A DNA stretch of 64,000 nt from Halomonas halocynthiae DSM 14573 (GCF_000425725.1 NZ_KE384440.1:467356-531355); one strand, 5' to 3'; shown: positions 1-10,339, numbered from the stretch's first letter. Numbers and translations: made by a program. Notes: generated from the sequence alone by a model not told the origin.

Positions 1-735
1 ACCTTTGGCATAGGGGCAGCCGCCAAGGCCAGCCACGGAGCTGTCGATGACGGCCACGCCTTGCTCGAGTACAGCGTAGAGGTTGGCTAGCGCTTGGCCG
101 TAGGTGTCGTGGAAGTGGGCAGCGAGCTTGTCGATAGGGATCTCGCGGGCGACGGCGTCGATCATGCGCTTGGCGGCTAGCGGTGTGCCGGTGCCAATGG
201 TGTCGCCCAAGGAGACTTCATAGCAGCCCATGTCATACAGCGCTTTAGCGACTTCAGCGACCTTGGCTGGAGCTATCTCGCCTTCGTAGGGGCAGCCCAG
301 CACGCAGGAGACATAACCGCGCACGCGCACGTTGGCTTGCCTAGCGCGTTCAAGCACCGGCGCAAAGCGTTCCAGTGACTCGTTGACTGAGCAGTTGATG
401 TTCTTCTGTGAGAAAGACTCCGACGCAGCACCAAATACCGCGACCTCTTCAACGCCGCATGCAAGAGCCGCTTCGAGTCCCTTAAGGTTGGGGGTGAGTG
501 CTGAGTAGGTGACGCCGTCGCGGCGTTTGAGGCCGGTTATCACGTCATGGTGATCCGCCATCTGCGGAACCCACTTAGGAGACACGAAACTGGCTGCTTC
601 GATATGGCGGATGCCCGCTGCGCTCAAGCGTTCGATCAGTTCCAGCTTGGTTTCGGTGGCGATAGGGTCTGGCTCGTTTTGGAGCCCGTCGCGGGGGCCA
701 ACTTCGACCAAGCGTACCTGTTGGGGAAATGCCAT
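1..735 (-). CDS. liuE: Hydroxymethylglutaryl-CoA lyase, 3' end beyond the window
   Basis: Cleaves HMG-CoA to acetoacetate and acetyl-CoA, the last step of leucine catabolism. The 245 residues present begin [20 protein letters not shown], the usual start of the TIM-barrel lyase. They continue with the [10 protein letters not shown] segment, the SLGDT strand, HFHDTYGQ with metal-binding histidines, and [10 protein letters not shown], which leads into the catalytic-cysteine loop. About 50 C-terminal residues lie outside the window. It is the last gene of the liuABCDE operon in view and starts 15 bp after the carboxylase alpha gene. The synonym mvaB is also used. The call is firm from motifs and context. 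Confidence 0.95.
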   Translation of the reverse strand, partial: MAFPQQVRLVEVGPRDGLQNEPDPIATETKLELIERLSAAGIRHIEAASFVSPKWVPQMADHHDVITGLKRRDGVTYSALTPNLKGLEAALACGVEEVAVFGAASESFSQKNINCSVNESLERFAPVLERARQANVRVRGYVSCVLGCPYEGEIAPAKVAEVAKALYDMGCYEVSLGDTIGTGTPLAAKRMIDAVAREIPIDKLAAHFHDTYGQALANLYAVLEQGVAVIDSSVAGLGGCPYAKG

Positions 736-750
736 GGGGTGTCTCCAGTC

Positions 751-2820
751 CTATTCCTCGGGGGCGAATTCCAGCAGCACGTCGCCTTGACCTACGGTGT
801 CGCCAGCAGAGAAATGGAAGCTTTCTACTTGGCCGTTGGTGGGGGCGTTGATGGTGTGCTCCATTTTCATGGCTTCCATGACCATTAGCGGCATGCCTTT
901 TTCAACACGCACTCCGGGCTCTTGTAGCAGGGTGACTACGGTGCCATGCATGGGGGCGGTGAGAGTCGATTCGGCTTCGTGGTGGCCGTGGTCGATGCTG
1001 TCGATACGATTCCAGTAAAGGCGCGTTTCGCGTTGTGAGTCCACCATCACGACAATGTTGCGCTCGCGCTCGCCAACTAGCCGAGCTTGTAAACGACGGC
1101 GGTGACCGTTCAGGGTGATAGCGACGGCGTCGCCTTCTAATGAGCTAATCGTGGCGTGTAGCGTTTCATTACCAATGGTCAGTTGCCAGTCGTTGGCGCC
1201 GGCGGCTCGCTGGCCCTCAACTACGCAGAATTCAGCATCGGCAGGCACGTTTTGGCCTTGACCCTGGGTAATTGGGCACAGGGCAATGCGAATGGTGCGT
1301 GGCGCATTGAGGCGAAAGCCGTCGTGACGGTCCCAGGGTGAGTGGCTTTCGCTCTCACGGGCCAGCTGGTGCAAGCCGACCAGCGCAGCGCTAGCGTAGT
1401 TTTCATGGGTATAGCGATGTTTGGCGAACAGGCTATCTTCGTGGCGCTCAATAAAGCGCGTATCAACGTTACCCGAGGCGAAGTCCGGGTGTGTTGCCAA
1501 GCGCTGAAGAAAAGCACGGTTGGTGACGACGCCTTGAACATCCAGTGCGGCCAGGGCGCGGTTCAGTGTGGCTAGAGCTGCCGCACGATCGGGGCCATGA
1601 ACAATCAATTTGGCCAGCATTGGGTCGTAGTGCATCGATACCGTATCGCCGCTTTCTACGCCACTATCCAGGCGTACTTGCTCGGGTGTGAGGCCTGCGC
1701 CTTCAAGGTCAACATGAAAGCGGCTCAGGGTGCCGGTGGCGGGCAGAAAGTCTTGCTCTGGGTCTTCAGCGTATAAGCGCGCTTCGAAACTATGCCCGTT
1801 GATGCTCAGCTCTTGCTGGGTGCAGGGCAGAGATTCCCCCATGGCCACGCGCAGCTGCCATTCCACCAAGTCCTGGCCGGTGATCATTTCGGTGATGGGG
1901 TGCTCCACCTGCAGGCGGGTGTTCATTTCCATGAAATAGAACGACCCATCGGCATCCAGCAAAAACTCTACTGTGCCGGCACCAACGTAGCCGATTTCTT
2001 GGGCGGCACGCACGGCAGCGTCACCCATTTTGCAGCGTAGTGCTTCGCTCATGCCCGGTGCGGGCGCTTCTTCCAACACTTTTTGATGGCGGCGTTGCAC
2101 GCTGCAGTCGCGCTCAAACAGGTAGACACCGTTGCCGTGGCTGTCGCAGAACACTTGAACTTCAACGTGGCGCGGTTGGGTCAGGTATTTCTCGATTAGC
2201 ATGCGGTCGTCGCTGAAGGCAGCGCGAGACTCGCGGCGACAGCCATCCAGCATGGCCTGAAACTCATCGCCAGACTCAACCACGCGCATTCCCTTGCCGC
2301 CGCCGCCAGCGCTGGCCTTAAGTAGTACTGGGTAGCCGATACTGTCGGCTTCACGGCGTAGCAGAGCGTCATCTTGGTCAGCGCCGTGGTAGCCGGGTAC
2401 TAACGGTACGCTGGCTTTTTCCATGCGCACTTTGGCGGCAGATTTGTCGCCCATGGCGGCGATGGCTGAGGCGGGCGGGCCAACAAAGGTGATGCCGGCG
2501 GTATCGAGCGCTTCGACAAAAGTACCGTTCTCCGATAGGAAGCCGTAGCCGGGGTGAATCGCACCGGTGCCGGTACGCTGAGCTGCTGCGATAACGGCTG
2601 CAACATCCAGGTAGCTTTCGCGGGCGGCGGCTGGGCCAATACGCACAGCTTCATCGGCTTCGCGCACATGGCGGGCGTTAGCGTCGGCATCAGAATAAAT
2701 AGCCACGGTGCGTAAGCCCATGGCGCGAGCAGTGCGCATGATGCGGCAGGCGATTTCGCCACGGTTGGCGATCAACAGCGTATCGAAGCGCTTGATGTGT
2801 GAAGCTGGCGTCAGGGTCAT
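751..2820 (-). CDS. liuD: 3-methylcrotonyl-CoA carboxylase, biotin-carrying alpha subunit
   Basis: ATP-dependent biotin carboxylase and biotin carrier of methylcrotonyl-CoA carboxylase (MccA). The 689 residues hold an N-terminal biotin carboxylase domain (LLIANRGEIACRI near residue 15), an ATP-grasp glycine loop (KASAGGGGKGMR), and the EMNTRLQVEHPITE active-site strand. A long linker follows, then a C-terminal biotinyl domain whose AMKMEH motif places the biotin lysine at 652. The length matches the family. Its ATG overlaps the TGA of the hydratase gene upstream (ATGA), which implies translational coupling. The partner subunit is encoded two genes upstream. Confidence 0.96.
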   Translation of the reverse strand: MTLTPASHIKRFDTLLIANRGEIACRIMRTARAMGLRTVAIYSDADANARHVREADEAVRIGPAAARESYLDVAAVIAAAQRTGTGAIHPGYGFLSENGTFVEALDTAGITFVGPPASAIAAMGDKSAAKVRMEKASVPLVPGYHGADQDDALLRREADSIGYPVLLKASAGGGGKGMRVVESGDEFQAMLDGCRRESRAAFSDDRMLIEKYLTQPRHVEVQVFCDSHGNGVYLFERDCSVQRRHQKVLEEAPAPGMSEALRCKMGDAAVRAAQEIGYVGAGTVEFLLDADGSFYFMEMNTRLQVEHPITEMITGQDLVEWQLRVAMGESLPCTQQELSINGHSFEARLYAEDPEQDFLPATGTLSRFHVDLEGAGLTPEQVRLDSGVESGDTVSMHYDPMLAKLIVHGPDRAAALATLNRALAALDVQGVVTNRAFLQRLATHPDFASGNVDTRFIERHEDSLFAKHRYTHENYASAALVGLHQLARESESHSPWDRHDGFRLNAPRTIRIALCPITQGQGQNVPADAEFCVVEGQRAAGANDWQLTIGNETLHATISSLEGDAVAITLNGHRRRLQARLVGERERNIVVMVDSQRETRLYWNRIDSIDHGHHEAESTLTAPMHGTVVTLLQEPGVRVEKGMPLMVMEAMKMEHTINAPTNGQVESFHFSAGDTVGQGDVLLEFAPEE

Positions 2821-3653
2821 GAGTTGCGCTCCGTATTGGTAGAGGGTGCCCAGGCTGGGCGACGTTTTTCAAAGAAGCTGCCAAGGCCTTCCTGACCCTC
2901 GGCGCTGACGCGCAATTTGCTGATCACTTGGCAGGTAAGCTCGCGGGTGGCGTCGCTGTCAGGGGCTCGGGCAACGTCGGCCAGTAACGCCTTGGTGGCA
3001 AAGCTGGCCTGGGGTGAGGTACCTAGCAGGGTGTCGAGTATGGTGTTAACCGCCATATTCAGGGCCCTGTGCTCTGGGTCGGCGTCGACAAGGTGATGTA
3101 CCAAGCCCAGTTTTTCAGCGGTGGCGGCATCCATTACTTCAGCGGTTAGTGCATAGCGGCGCATTTGGCGCTCGCCAAGCGCGCGTTGTACATAAGGGCT
3201 GATGACTGCCGGGGATAGGCCAATGCGGACTTCGGACAGGCAGAATTTAGCTTTTTCGGAGGCGATAACGATGTCGCAGCAGGCAGCCAGGCCGACAGCG
3301 CCGCCAAACGCAGCACCTTGCACGCGGCATAGCGTAGGGCAAGGCAGGGTATCGAGCTGGTGCATTAGCCGCGACAGTTCGCGGGAGTCGGCGAGGTTGC
3401 TGTCGACGTCGTACTCGACCATGCGCTTCATCCAGCCAAGATCGGCACCAGCAGAGAAGCTTTTGCCGTCAGAGCCCAACACCATTGCGCGAACTTCGCC
3501 GCGCTCGGCGGCATTGCGCACTTGGGTTAGGTGCGCGTTGATTTCGCCGATCAGACTGTCATCAAAGGCATTGTGAACGTCGGGACGTTTGAGCGTTAGC
3601 CAAGCAATACCACGGCTGTCGATCTCGAGCAGGGAAAATGCTGTCGTTGTCAT
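2817..3653 (-). CDS. liuC: Methylglutaconyl-CoA hydratase (crotonase family)
   Basis: Hydrates 3-methylglutaconyl-CoA to HMG-CoA between the carboxylase and the lyase. The product is a 278-residue crotonase-fold protein with the oxyanion-hole segments SAGADLGWMK and GAAFGGAVGLAACCDI and the SEVRIGLSPA active-site loop. The reading frame is open 18 codons further upstream, but I chose the ATG at 3653. It starts MTTTAFSLLEI, has an AGGGGAA ribosome site just upstream, and leaves a 10-bp gap after the carboxyltransferase stop, whereas the longer form would overlap that gene. The operon position (liuB-liuC-liuD) is the usual one and separates it from other crotonases. Confidence 0.93.
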   Translation of the reverse strand: MTTTAFSLLEIDSRGIAWLTLKRPDVHNAFDDSLIGEINAHLTQVRNAAERGEVRAMVLGSDGKSFSAGADLGWMKRMVEYDVDSNLADSRELSRLMHQLDTLPCPTLCRVQGAAFGGAVGLAACCDIVIASEKAKFCLSEVRIGLSPAVISPYVQRALGERQMRRYALTAEVMDAATAEKLGLVHHLVDADPEHRALNMAVNTILDTLLGTSPQASFATKALLADVARAPDSDATRELTCQVISKLRVSAEGQEGLGSFFEKRRPAWAPSTNTERNS

Positions 3654-3663
3654 GGTATTTCCC

Positions 3664-5271
3664 CTACATCCGGAACACGCCAAAGCGTGTTTCTTCGATT
3701 TCGGCATTCATGGCAGCAGCCAGTGACAGGCCTAGCACATCGCGGGTTTGGGCAGGGTCGATTACGCCGTCATCCCACAGGCGGGCGCTGGCGTAATAGG
3801 GGTGGCCCTGGTGCTCGTACTGATCGCGGGTGGGTTGCTTGAAGGCTTCTTCTTCCGCGGCGCTCCATGCCTGACCATTACGTTCGAGCTGTTCGCGTTT
3901 GACTTGTCCCAGTACGCCCGCAGCCTGCTCGCCACCCATGACTGAAATGCGCGCATTGGGCCACATGAACAGTAGGTTGGGGTCGAACGCGCGGCCACAC
4001 ATACCGTAGTTGCCCGCACCGAAGCTACCGCCGATCAATACGGTGAATTTGGGCACTTTAGCACAGGCCACGGCGGTAACTAGCTTAGCGCCGTGCTTGG
4101 CAATGCCTTCGTGTTCATACTTAGAACCCACCATGAAACCGGTGATGTTCTGCAAGAACACCAGCGGAATTTTGCGCTGGGCACAAAGCTCGATGAAGTG
4201 CGCCCCTTTAACGGCGGATTCCGAGAACAGTACGCCGTTGTTAGCGACAATACCCACTGGGTGACCGTGAATATGGGCAAAGCCGGTGACTAGCGTATCG
4301 CCATAGTAACGTTTGAACTCGTCGAAGTTGGAGTCATCAACAATGCGGCCGATCACTTCGCGCACGTCAAACGGTTTTTTGAGGTCGGTGCCGACGATGC
4401 CGTATAGCTCATTGGGGTCTAGACGCGGTGGCTTGGGCTCAGCCATGGCTAGTTTGCCGCGCTTCTGCCAGTTAAGGCGCGACACGCAGGCGCGGGCCAG
4501 TTGTAAGGCATGAGCGTCGTTTTCTGCGTAGTGATCAGCTACACCACTGACTTTGGCGTGAACATCGGCTCCGCCGAGGTCTTCGGCGCTGATCGACTCG
4601 CCAGTGGCGGCTTTTACCAGTGGCGGCCCACCCAGAAAGATGGTGCCTTGCTCTTTAACGATGATCGATTCATCGGCCATGGCTGGCACATAGGCGCCAC
4701 CAGCGGTGCACGAACCCATGACCACGGCAATTTGCGGGATGCCTTCCGATGACAGCGTGGCTTGGTTATAAAAGATTCGGCCAAAGTGATCGCGGTCGGG
4801 AAAGACTTCATCCTGGCGTGGCAGAAAGGCGCCGCCGGAATCGACCAGATAGATACACGGCAGGCGGTGCTTGCGGGCAATCTCCTGGGCGCGCAAGTGT
4901 TTCTTTACCGTCATCGGGAAATACGTGCCGCCCTTGACTGTCGCGTCATTAGCGACAATCACGCACTCCACGCCGGACACTCGGCCAATACCGGTGACCA
5001 AACCGGCAGCGGGAATCGGGTCGTCATAGACGCTATGAGCGGCCAGCGCAGAAAACTCGAGAAAGGGCGAACCTTCATCGAGCAGGTGGTCGATACGATC
5101 GCGCACAAATAATTTGCCACGCGACTCATGGCGCGTACGAGATGTCTCACCACCGCCCTGGCTGATGGCGGCGGTCAGCTTGTTGAGTTTGCCGACCTCG
5201 CTGCGCATGGCCGCATCGCGGGCCTGAAAGTCCTCGGCGCGCGGGTTGATCTGGGTTTGCAGGATGCTCAT
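3664..5271 (-). CDS. liuB: 3-methylcrotonyl-CoA carboxylase, carboxyltransferase beta subunit
   Basis: Transfers the carboxyl group from biotin to 3-methylcrotonyl-CoA (MccB). The 535 residues contain both carboxyltransferase halves. The acetyl-CoA side has [19 protein letters not shown] and the oxyanion segment [16 protein letters not shown]. The carboxybiotin side has [15 protein letters not shown] and [16 protein letters not shown]. These are characteristic of the MCC/GCC group rather than propionyl-CoA carboxylase. It begins 28 bp after the isovaleryl-CoA dehydrogenase stop and sits second in the operon. Start [15 protein letters not shown] has a GGAGGG-type site upstream. Confidence 0.96.
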   Translation of the reverse strand: MSILQTQINPRAEDFQARDAAMRSEVGKLNKLTAAISQGGGETSRTRHESRGKLFVRDRIDHLLDEGSPFLEFSALAAHSVYDDPIPAAGLVTGIGRVSGVECVIVANDATVKGGTYFPMTVKKHLRAQEIARKHRLPCIYLVDSGGAFLPRQDEVFPDRDHFGRIFYNQATLSSEGIPQIAVVMGSCTAGGAYVPAMADESIIVKEQGTIFLGGPPLVKAATGESISAEDLGGADVHAKVSGVADHYAENDAHALQLARACVSRLNWQKRGKLAMAEPKPPRLDPNELYGIVGTDLKKPFDVREVIGRIVDDSNFDEFKRYYGDTLVTGFAHIHGHPVGIVANNGVLFSESAVKGAHFIELCAQRKIPLVFLQNITGFMVGSKYEHEGIAKHGAKLVTAVACAKVPKFTVLIGGSFGAGNYGMCGRAFDPNLLFMWPNARISVMGGEQAAGVLGQVKREQLERNGQAWSAAEEEAFKQPTRDQYEHQGHPYYASARLWDDGVIDPAQTRDVLGLSLAAAMNAEIEETRFGVFRM

Positions 5272-5299
5272 TTATCCCTCCGGGACACAGGCGTTAGGC

Positions 5300-6469
5300 T
5301 TATTTTGATTCGTTGAAGATTTCGCGGCCGATCAGCATGCGGCGCACTTCACTGGTGCCAGCGCCAATTTCATAGAGCTTGGCATCACGCAGTAGGCGTC
5401 CGGTGGGATACTCGTTGATATAGCCGTTGCCGCCTAGAAGCTGAATGGCATCCAGGGCAACTTGGGTTGCTTTCTCTGCGCAATATAAAATGACGCCCGC
5501 GGCGTCCTTGCGCGAGGCGTTGCCACGGTCACAGGCAGCGGCGGCGGTGTAGAGATAGGCGCGACACGCGTTCAGCGTGGTGTACATGTCGGCAATTTTG
5601 CCTTGAATCAGTTGGAACTCGCCGATGGACTGGTTGAACTGTTTACGTTCATGGACGTAAGGCACCACGATGTCCATGGCTGCCTGCATGATGCCGATAG
5701 GGCCGGCGGCGAGCACGGTGCGTTCGAAGTCTAGGCCGCTCATTAAAACGCGTACCCCACGATTGACCTCGCCCAATACGTTTTCTGCCGGTACCTCACA
5801 GTCTTCAAATACCAGCTCGCACGTATTGGAGCCGCGCATGCCGAGCTTGTCGAGTTTTTGGGCGGTAGAGAAGCCCTTAAAGCCTTTTTCGATAATAAAA
5901 GCGGTGATGCCCTTTGAGCCGGCGTCGGGGTCGGTTTTGGCATAAACCACCAGCGTATCGGCGTCGGGCCCATTAGTGATCCACATTTTGTTGCCGTTTA
6001 GTACATAGTGGTCACCGCGCTTTTCTGCTTTGAGGCGCATGGAAACCACATCAGATCCAGCACCTGGCTCAGACATGGCCAATGCGCCGACATGCTCGCC
6101 GCTGATCAGTTTGGGCAGATATTTGGCTTTCTGTTCGGCGTTGGCATTGATCTTGATTTGGTTAACGCACAAGTTGGAATGCGCGCCGTAAGAAAGCCCC
6201 ACGGAGGCGCTAGCGCGGGAGATTTCTTCTAGCGCAATACAGTGTGCTAAGTAGCCCATACCGCTGCCACCGTCTTCATCAGGTACGGTGATTCCAAGCA
6301 GCCCCATATCGCCGAATTTTTTCCACAAATCGTTGGGAAACTCATTTTTTTCGTCGATTTCGGCAGCACGGGGTGCGATTTCATCGCGGGCGAAGGCGTT
6401 AACCTGTTCGCGCAGCATGACGAGGGTCTCATCGAGGCCGAAGTCGAGAGGGGCGTAGAGGCTATGCAT
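5300..6469 (-). CDS. liuA: Isovaleryl-CoA dehydrogenase
   Basis: FAD enzyme that oxidises isovaleryl-CoA to 3-methylcrotonyl-CoA and passes electrons to ETF; first gene of the leucine operon. The 389 residues carry the acyl-CoA dehydrogenase signature [13 protein letters not shown], the flavin segment [10 protein letters not shown], and the C-terminal [19 protein letters not shown]. The catalytic base appears to be Glu249, in [14 protein letters not shown]. That position is characteristic of isovaleryl-CoA dehydrogenases; most other family members use a C-terminal Glu. A palindromic operator lies 76 bp upstream of the start. Confidence 0.95.
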   Translation of the reverse strand: MHSLYAPLDFGLDETLVMLREQVNAFARDEIAPRAAEIDEKNEFPNDLWKKFGDMGLLGITVPDEDGGSGMGYLAHCIALEEISRASASVGLSYGAHSNLCVNQIKINANAEQKAKYLPKLISGEHVGALAMSEPGAGSDVVSMRLKAEKRGDHYVLNGNKMWITNGPDADTLVVYAKTDPDAGSKGITAFIIEKGFKGFSTAQKLDKLGMRGSNTCELVFEDCEVPAENVLGEVNRGVRVLMSGLDFERTVLAAGPIGIMQAAMDIVVPYVHERKQFNQSIGEFQLIQGKIADMYTTLNACRAYLYTAAAACDRGNASRKDAAGVILYCAEKATQVALDAIQLLGGNGYINEYPTGRLLRDAKLYEIGAGTSEVRRMLIGREIFNESK

Positions 6470-6544
6470 AAGAGAAACTCCCAGAGTGATTCTGTGTGCA
6501 ACTTGCGGTAAGTGAGTATGGCAATATCTTAAGACTAGAACAGG

Positions 6545-6560
6545 TTTACGTTAACGTAAA
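6545..6560. promoter_or_regulatory. Perfect palindrome upstream of liuA, LiuR-like operator
   Basis: TTTACGTTAACGTAAA is a perfect 16-bp palindrome in the 329-bp gap between liuA and the symporter gene. It resembles the site recalled for the MerR-family regulator LiuR in gammaproteobacteria. A possible -35 (TTTACG) falls inside the site on the minus strand and a weak -10 (TAGTCT) lies 17 bp downstream. No liuR gene is visible nearby. The rest of the gap holds the symporter terminator and nothing else I recognise. Binding by LiuR is inference. Confidence 0.6.
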
Positions 6561-6727
6561 GGTTAGGCTTGAAAACCTACGGCCACTGCCATGATTTTTC
6601 AGTTCAGAGCGGGAAAAGATCCACGAAAAAAATCGCTTAGAGACTTGGGCTTAGAGCGCAGTGGGGCGTACAAGAAATGGCGATAGAGATGGGGTAATGA
6701 AGACGAGGCTTAAGGAAGAGAAAAGTA

Positions 6728-6758
6728 AACAGCTGCCGGGGTAACCCCGGCAGCTGTT
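6728..6758 (-). terminator. Rho-independent terminator of the symporter gene
   Basis: A 14-bp perfect stem (AACAGCTGCCGGGG and its complement) closes a 3-nt loop 40 bp after the symporter stop. On the minus strand it is followed by TTTACTTTTCTCTT. It separates the kynurenine cluster from the liu operon. Confidence 0.85.
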
Positions 6759-6798
6759 CGTCCAGCAAGCTATCTCTCCGCTTTAGCGATCCAGCTGA

Positions 6799-8148
6799 TT
6801 AGATGCTGTTAAATAGTACGATGAGTACCAGTGCTGGGCATACGGCCCAAATGTACCAAGGCCATATTTTCCAAAACAGCGACTTTTCGATGTCTGGCGC
6901 ACCTTGGCGTAATTCATTTAATTTTACATTCCGTGACAATAGCCAACCGACGTATAGGCAGGTCACGGCACCAATTAATGGCATGCTGTAGGTAATCGTG
7001 AAGGTGATCGCTAAGCCGAACAGGACATCAAAATACATTAAAATCAGTGTGGTGATCGCAAGAATGAGGGAGCCCATTAGCAGGGTGCCTGGGCGTCGTG
7101 AAATAACACCCGTTTCTACAACGGTGGCCACGGGTACCTCAAGTACAGGGAACATCGAGGTCAGAGCAGCGATAGCCAGTAGGGCAAAAAATAGCACTTC
7201 AAGTGCTGCACCCAAACTGCCCAGCTCGTTGAACATTGCGGGCATGACATCAAATAACAGGGTGGCAGAACTTTGTACTTGGCCAGCGTCATTAAAAATG
7301 TTCACGCCAAGGTTGTTGGCAACGAACATGGAGGGCACGATCAGTAGCCCAGCAATGAAAGCAACTCCCATGTCAATGAACATGACCTGAGCACCAATAC
7401 GCGGCAAATTCGTGTCGCGACTCAGATAAGAGCCATAGATCGCCATAGCACCAACGCCAATAGATAGCGAGAAAAATGCCTGGCCCATGGCGTCCATCAC
7501 TAGTTGGCCATTTACCTGTGAGAAGTCTGGTACCAGGTAGGTAGACAGCCCCTGTGATGCGCCAGGCAATGTCATGAAGATAACCGTCAGTAGCAGCATG
7601 AGTAATATCAGTAAGGGCATCAATCGCTTGGACCAGCGCTCGATACCTTTATTGACGCCGCGCAGAACGACGGAAACGCAGATCAACATGGCTAGGCTGG
7701 CAAATAGCCAGTCTGTCCAGAAGCCACCAGCAGTCAAACCTGCTGCCCAGCTGTCTAAGCCTATTAGGTCAAAAAACGGTGCCAGCGTATATTTGAGTAG
7801 CCAGCCGGTAACAATGGCGTAGAACGCCTGGCCAAGACACGCAGTCACAACGGCTAGGCTGCCGACGCCGAGCCCCACATGTTTTTTGATTCCCTGACCT
7901 CCCACTTTGGTCATGGCATTGATGATGCCGCTTTGCGCGTAGCGACCTAGAGTCAGCTCTGCCATGAGGGCGGGGTAGGCCAGAACAAATGCCATTATCA
8001 CGTAAATGATCAGAAAGGCACCGCCGCCATTGTTGGCGGCCATGGAGGGAAAGCTCCATACATTGCCCAGCCCTACGGCAGCACCTGCTGCTGCCATGAG
8101 GAAGCCGAATCGCGAGGAAAATTGTGCTCTTGTTGTCATAGTTTTCAT
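6799..8148 (-). CDS. Sodium-dependent amino-acid symporter (NSS/SNF family)
   Basis: Inner-membrane Na+-coupled importer of the neurotransmitter:sodium symporter family, which includes LeuT, MhsT and TnaT. The 449 residues show 11-12 hydrophobic segments. Transmembrane segment 1 has GAAVGLGNVWSFP, the unwound Na+/substrate-binding stretch (GNxWxFP), followed by NNGGGAFLIIY. The gene is last in a run formamidase, kynureninase and racemase genes, so tryptophan, kynurenine or a related aromatic amino acid is the likely cargo. That substrate is inferred from context only. Spacing from the formamidase gene is 30 bp, and a strong terminator follows. Confidence 0.88.
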   Translation of the reverse strand: MKTMTTRAQFSSRFGFLMAAAGAAVGLGNVWSFPSMAANNGGGAFLIIYVIMAFVLAYPALMAELTLGRYAQSGIINAMTKVGGQGIKKHVGLGVGSLAVVTACLGQAFYAIVTGWLLKYTLAPFFDLIGLDSWAAGLTAGGFWTDWLFASLAMLICVSVVLRGVNKGIERWSKRLMPLLILLMLLLTVIFMTLPGASQGLSTYLVPDFSQVNGQLVMDAMGQAFFSLSIGVGAMAIYGSYLSRDTNLPRIGAQVMFIDMGVAFIAGLLIVPSMFVANNLGVNIFNDAGQVQSSATLLFDVMPAMFNELGSLGAALEVLFFALLAIAALTSMFPVLEVPVATVVETGVISRRPGTLLMGSLILAITTLILMYFDVLFGLAITFTITYSMPLIGAVTCLYVGWLLSRNVKLNELRQGAPDIEKSLFWKIWPWYIWAVCPALVLIVLFNSI

Positions 8149-8178
8149 TTCTCTAAGAGGTGCCAGGATTCGGCAGCT

Positions 8179-8985
8179 TTATTGTTTTGACTCACCGCTA
8201 GAGCAAGTAGCGAGGTGATCTAGAACATCGAAGTGGTTGCACCCAGGTAAGTCCATGATGTTGGCTGTGCCGCCAACGTTCAGTATCGCTGCGAAAAACT
8301 CATGACACTGGCGGCGAAAAGCCGGTGTATCGTGTTCTGCGATAATGAGGTGTACTGGCGGTAAGCCAGATAGCTTGCCAAAACGTGGGCTGAGTAAGTG
8401 GGCTCGGGCGGCGTCTAGTCCTAGGGGGGCGTTGACATAGGTCTCCGTTAGTGGCGTTAAGTCAAAAACGCCACTGACTAGCAATAGCTCGTCGATGGGA
8501 GTGCTGTCTTTAGCTGCGGCTTCCGCGGTTGCTACCCAGAAGGCCAGCTGGGCTCCGGCACTATGGCCGCCGAGTACCAGTGACCTATGGCCCCCCTGGG
8601 ACTTGAGCTGAGTGATCGCAGCTCTTAGTCCTTGGTGGCACTGCTCTATCATCGTCTCGATAGACACCTGTGGGGCCAGCTCATACCCCAAGGAAGCGAA
8701 GGCCATGCCGCGTTCCAGGTAATGCTTGGCGAGAAAGTTGGTCGCGGTATGGCTGAGCTCCTGCCAGTACCCTCCGTGAATGAACACCATAAGCGGCCAG
8801 GGGCCTTTCCCTTCAGGTACGAACAGGTCTAGGCAGGCCGCTGGGTCCTTTCCATATTGCAGGTGCTGAGGTGCATGAGCTGCAGCAAATGCATGCCCCT
8901 GTGAAGCCTGTTTCGCGAGGATATCTTCGAAACCAGGCGCATAAAGACTTGGTGAGTATTCCTTGTCTAGTGCTTGCTGACTCAT
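8179..8985 (-). CDS. Alpha/beta hydrolase, probable kynurenine (aryl)formamidase
   Basis: Probably hydrolyses N-formylkynurenine to kynurenine and formate. The 268-residue alpha/beta hydrolase has the HGGYW oxyanion motif at 70-74, nucleophile Ser142 in GGHSAGAQ, Asp219 (AEHD) and His251 (CNHFD), a complete triad. HGGxW with this layout is typical of the AFMID-type formamidases, which differ from the metal-dependent bacterial KynB. It sits directly downstream of kynureninase (18-bp gap), which is the main reason for choosing this substrate over generic esterase activity. Confidence 0.8.
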   Translation of the reverse strand: MSQQALDKEYSPSLYAPGFEDILAKQASQGHAFAAAHAPQHLQYGKDPAACLDLFVPEGKGPWPLMVFIHGGYWQELSHTATNFLAKHYLERGMAFASLGYELAPQVSIETMIEQCHQGLRAAITQLKSQGGHRSLVLGGHSAGAQLAFWVATAEAAAKDSTPIDELLLVSGVFDLTPLTETYVNAPLGLDAARAHLLSPRFGKLSGLPPVHLIIAEHDTPAFRRQCHEFFAAILNVGGTANIMDLPGCNHFDVLDHLATCSSGESKQ

Positions 8986-9003
8986 AACGTTTTACCTTTT
9001 GTG

Positions 9004-10233
9004 TCAGGTCACGGAGGTGCGAACGTTGAAGCGCGGGTCTTTATATTCGCCGCTTTCAAGTACGTCGCGAACATGCTGGGCGGCTTGCCAGACGTCTTCG
9101 TAACTGAGATATAACGGGGTAAAGCCAAAGCGTAGTAAGCCGGGTTCGCGGTAATCACCGATGACACCTCGGGCGATCAGCGCTTGAATGATGGCGAAGC
9201 CATTCTCTTTGTCGATTAGCGCAACCTGGCTGCCTCGTTCGTCAGTCTCTGGGGTAATGTCCTCGATACCGTAGGGGGCGAGCAGGTCAGCGAGGCAGTC
9301 ACGAAATAGTTCGGTGAGGCGCAAGCTCTTGGTGCGCAAGGACGTCATATCGACCTCCGTCCACATCGTTAGAGAAGCTTCCAGAGCGCTGTAGATCAGT
9401 GCTGAGTGAGTGCCGGTACGAAAGCGGGTTATGTCGTCAGCCGGCACGTAGTTTTCGTCGAAAGCAAAGGGCGCGGCATGGCCGTGCCAGCCAGTGAGTG
9501 GCTGCCAACCGGCATCCTGATACTCGCGATGGGTGTAAAGGAAGGCCGGCGCGCCAGGGCCGCCGTTAAGGTACTTGTAGGTACAGCCCACGGCGTAGCG
9601 TACGCCACAGTCGTTCAGTGAAATGGGTAACGCGCCAGCGGAGTGGGCTAGATCCCAGATAACCTCAGCACCCTGACTATGTACCTGGCGGGTAATTTCT
9701 GCCATGTCACGTAGCTTGCCGGTACGGTAGTTGACGTGGCTCAGCACCACGACGGCGACGTCGCCCAGTTGCTCTGTAAGCTCAGTGCCCTCGGGCAAGA
9801 AACGGTGCTCATGGCCACTGAGGCGACAGAAGCCTTGGGCAATATAGCCATCCGTGGGGAAATTCCCCCCCTCGCTTAGCACCACACGGCGTCCATCGCG
9901 ATGTTGGTCGGTGATGTAGCCGAGCAGCTTGTATAGATTGAGCGTGATGTTATCGGTGATGATAACCTCACCTTCGCTTGCGCCGAGTAGGGGGGCAAGC
10001 AGGTTACCGAGGCGCTCAGGGGCGTCAAACCAGCCCTGATTCCAGCTTTTTATCAACTCATCGCGCCACTGGTCCATGGTGTCTGCGACGGCCCCTCGGG
10101 CAGCAACAGGTTGTGCGCCTAGCGAGTTGCCATCGAGGTAGAGGATGCCTTCAGGCAGAGCAAATTGTGATTTGAAGCCTGATAGTGGGTCCTGGCGATC
10201 GAGCTCGCGAACTGCGTCGAGGGTTATGTGCAT
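9004..10233 (-). CDS. kynU: Kynureninase
   Basis: PLP enzyme that cleaves kynurenine to anthranilate and alanine. The 409 residues have the family landmarks: LDGNSLGAQP near 34-42, the phosphate-binding TDNITLNLYK, the DLAHSAGA strand, and CTYKYLNGGPGAPAF with the Schiff-base Lys220. The length matches bacterial KynU. It lies between the racemase and formamidase genes on the same strand. The start has a GGAAA site a few bases upstream. I saw no tryptophan dioxygenase (kynA) gene in the window. Confidence 0.94.
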   Translation of the reverse strand: MHITLDAVRELDRQDPLSGFKSQFALPEGILYLDGNSLGAQPVAARGAVADTMDQWRDELIKSWNQGWFDAPERLGNLLAPLLGASEGEVIITDNITLNLYKLLGYITDQHRDGRRVVLSEGGNFPTDGYIAQGFCRLSGHEHRFLPEGTELTEQLGDVAVVVLSHVNYRTGKLRDMAEITRQVHSQGAEVIWDLAHSAGALPISLNDCGVRYAVGCTYKYLNGGPGAPAFLYTHREYQDAGWQPLTGWHGHAAPFAFDENYVPADDITRFRTGTHSALIYSALEASLTMWTEVDMTSLRTKSLRLTELFRDCLADLLAPYGIEDITPETDERGSQVALIDKENGFAIIQALIARGVIGDYREPGLLRFGFTPLYLSYEDVWQAAQHVRDVLESGEYKDPRFNVRTSVT

Positions 10234-10339
10234 AATGTTTCCAGAAAGTAGGAATTAATGGACGTCGCCTTAAGCGGGCGAAGCAATGCCTGATCGCCAG
10301 TCGGGTTAACGCTCAGGCTTCACTGGTCTGTTTGTCGGT

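Noticed and set aside
751..1018. Long antisense frames opposite the liu, sdh and suc genes
   Set aside because: Shadow frames of GC-rich coding DNA with no ribosome sites and no domain content.
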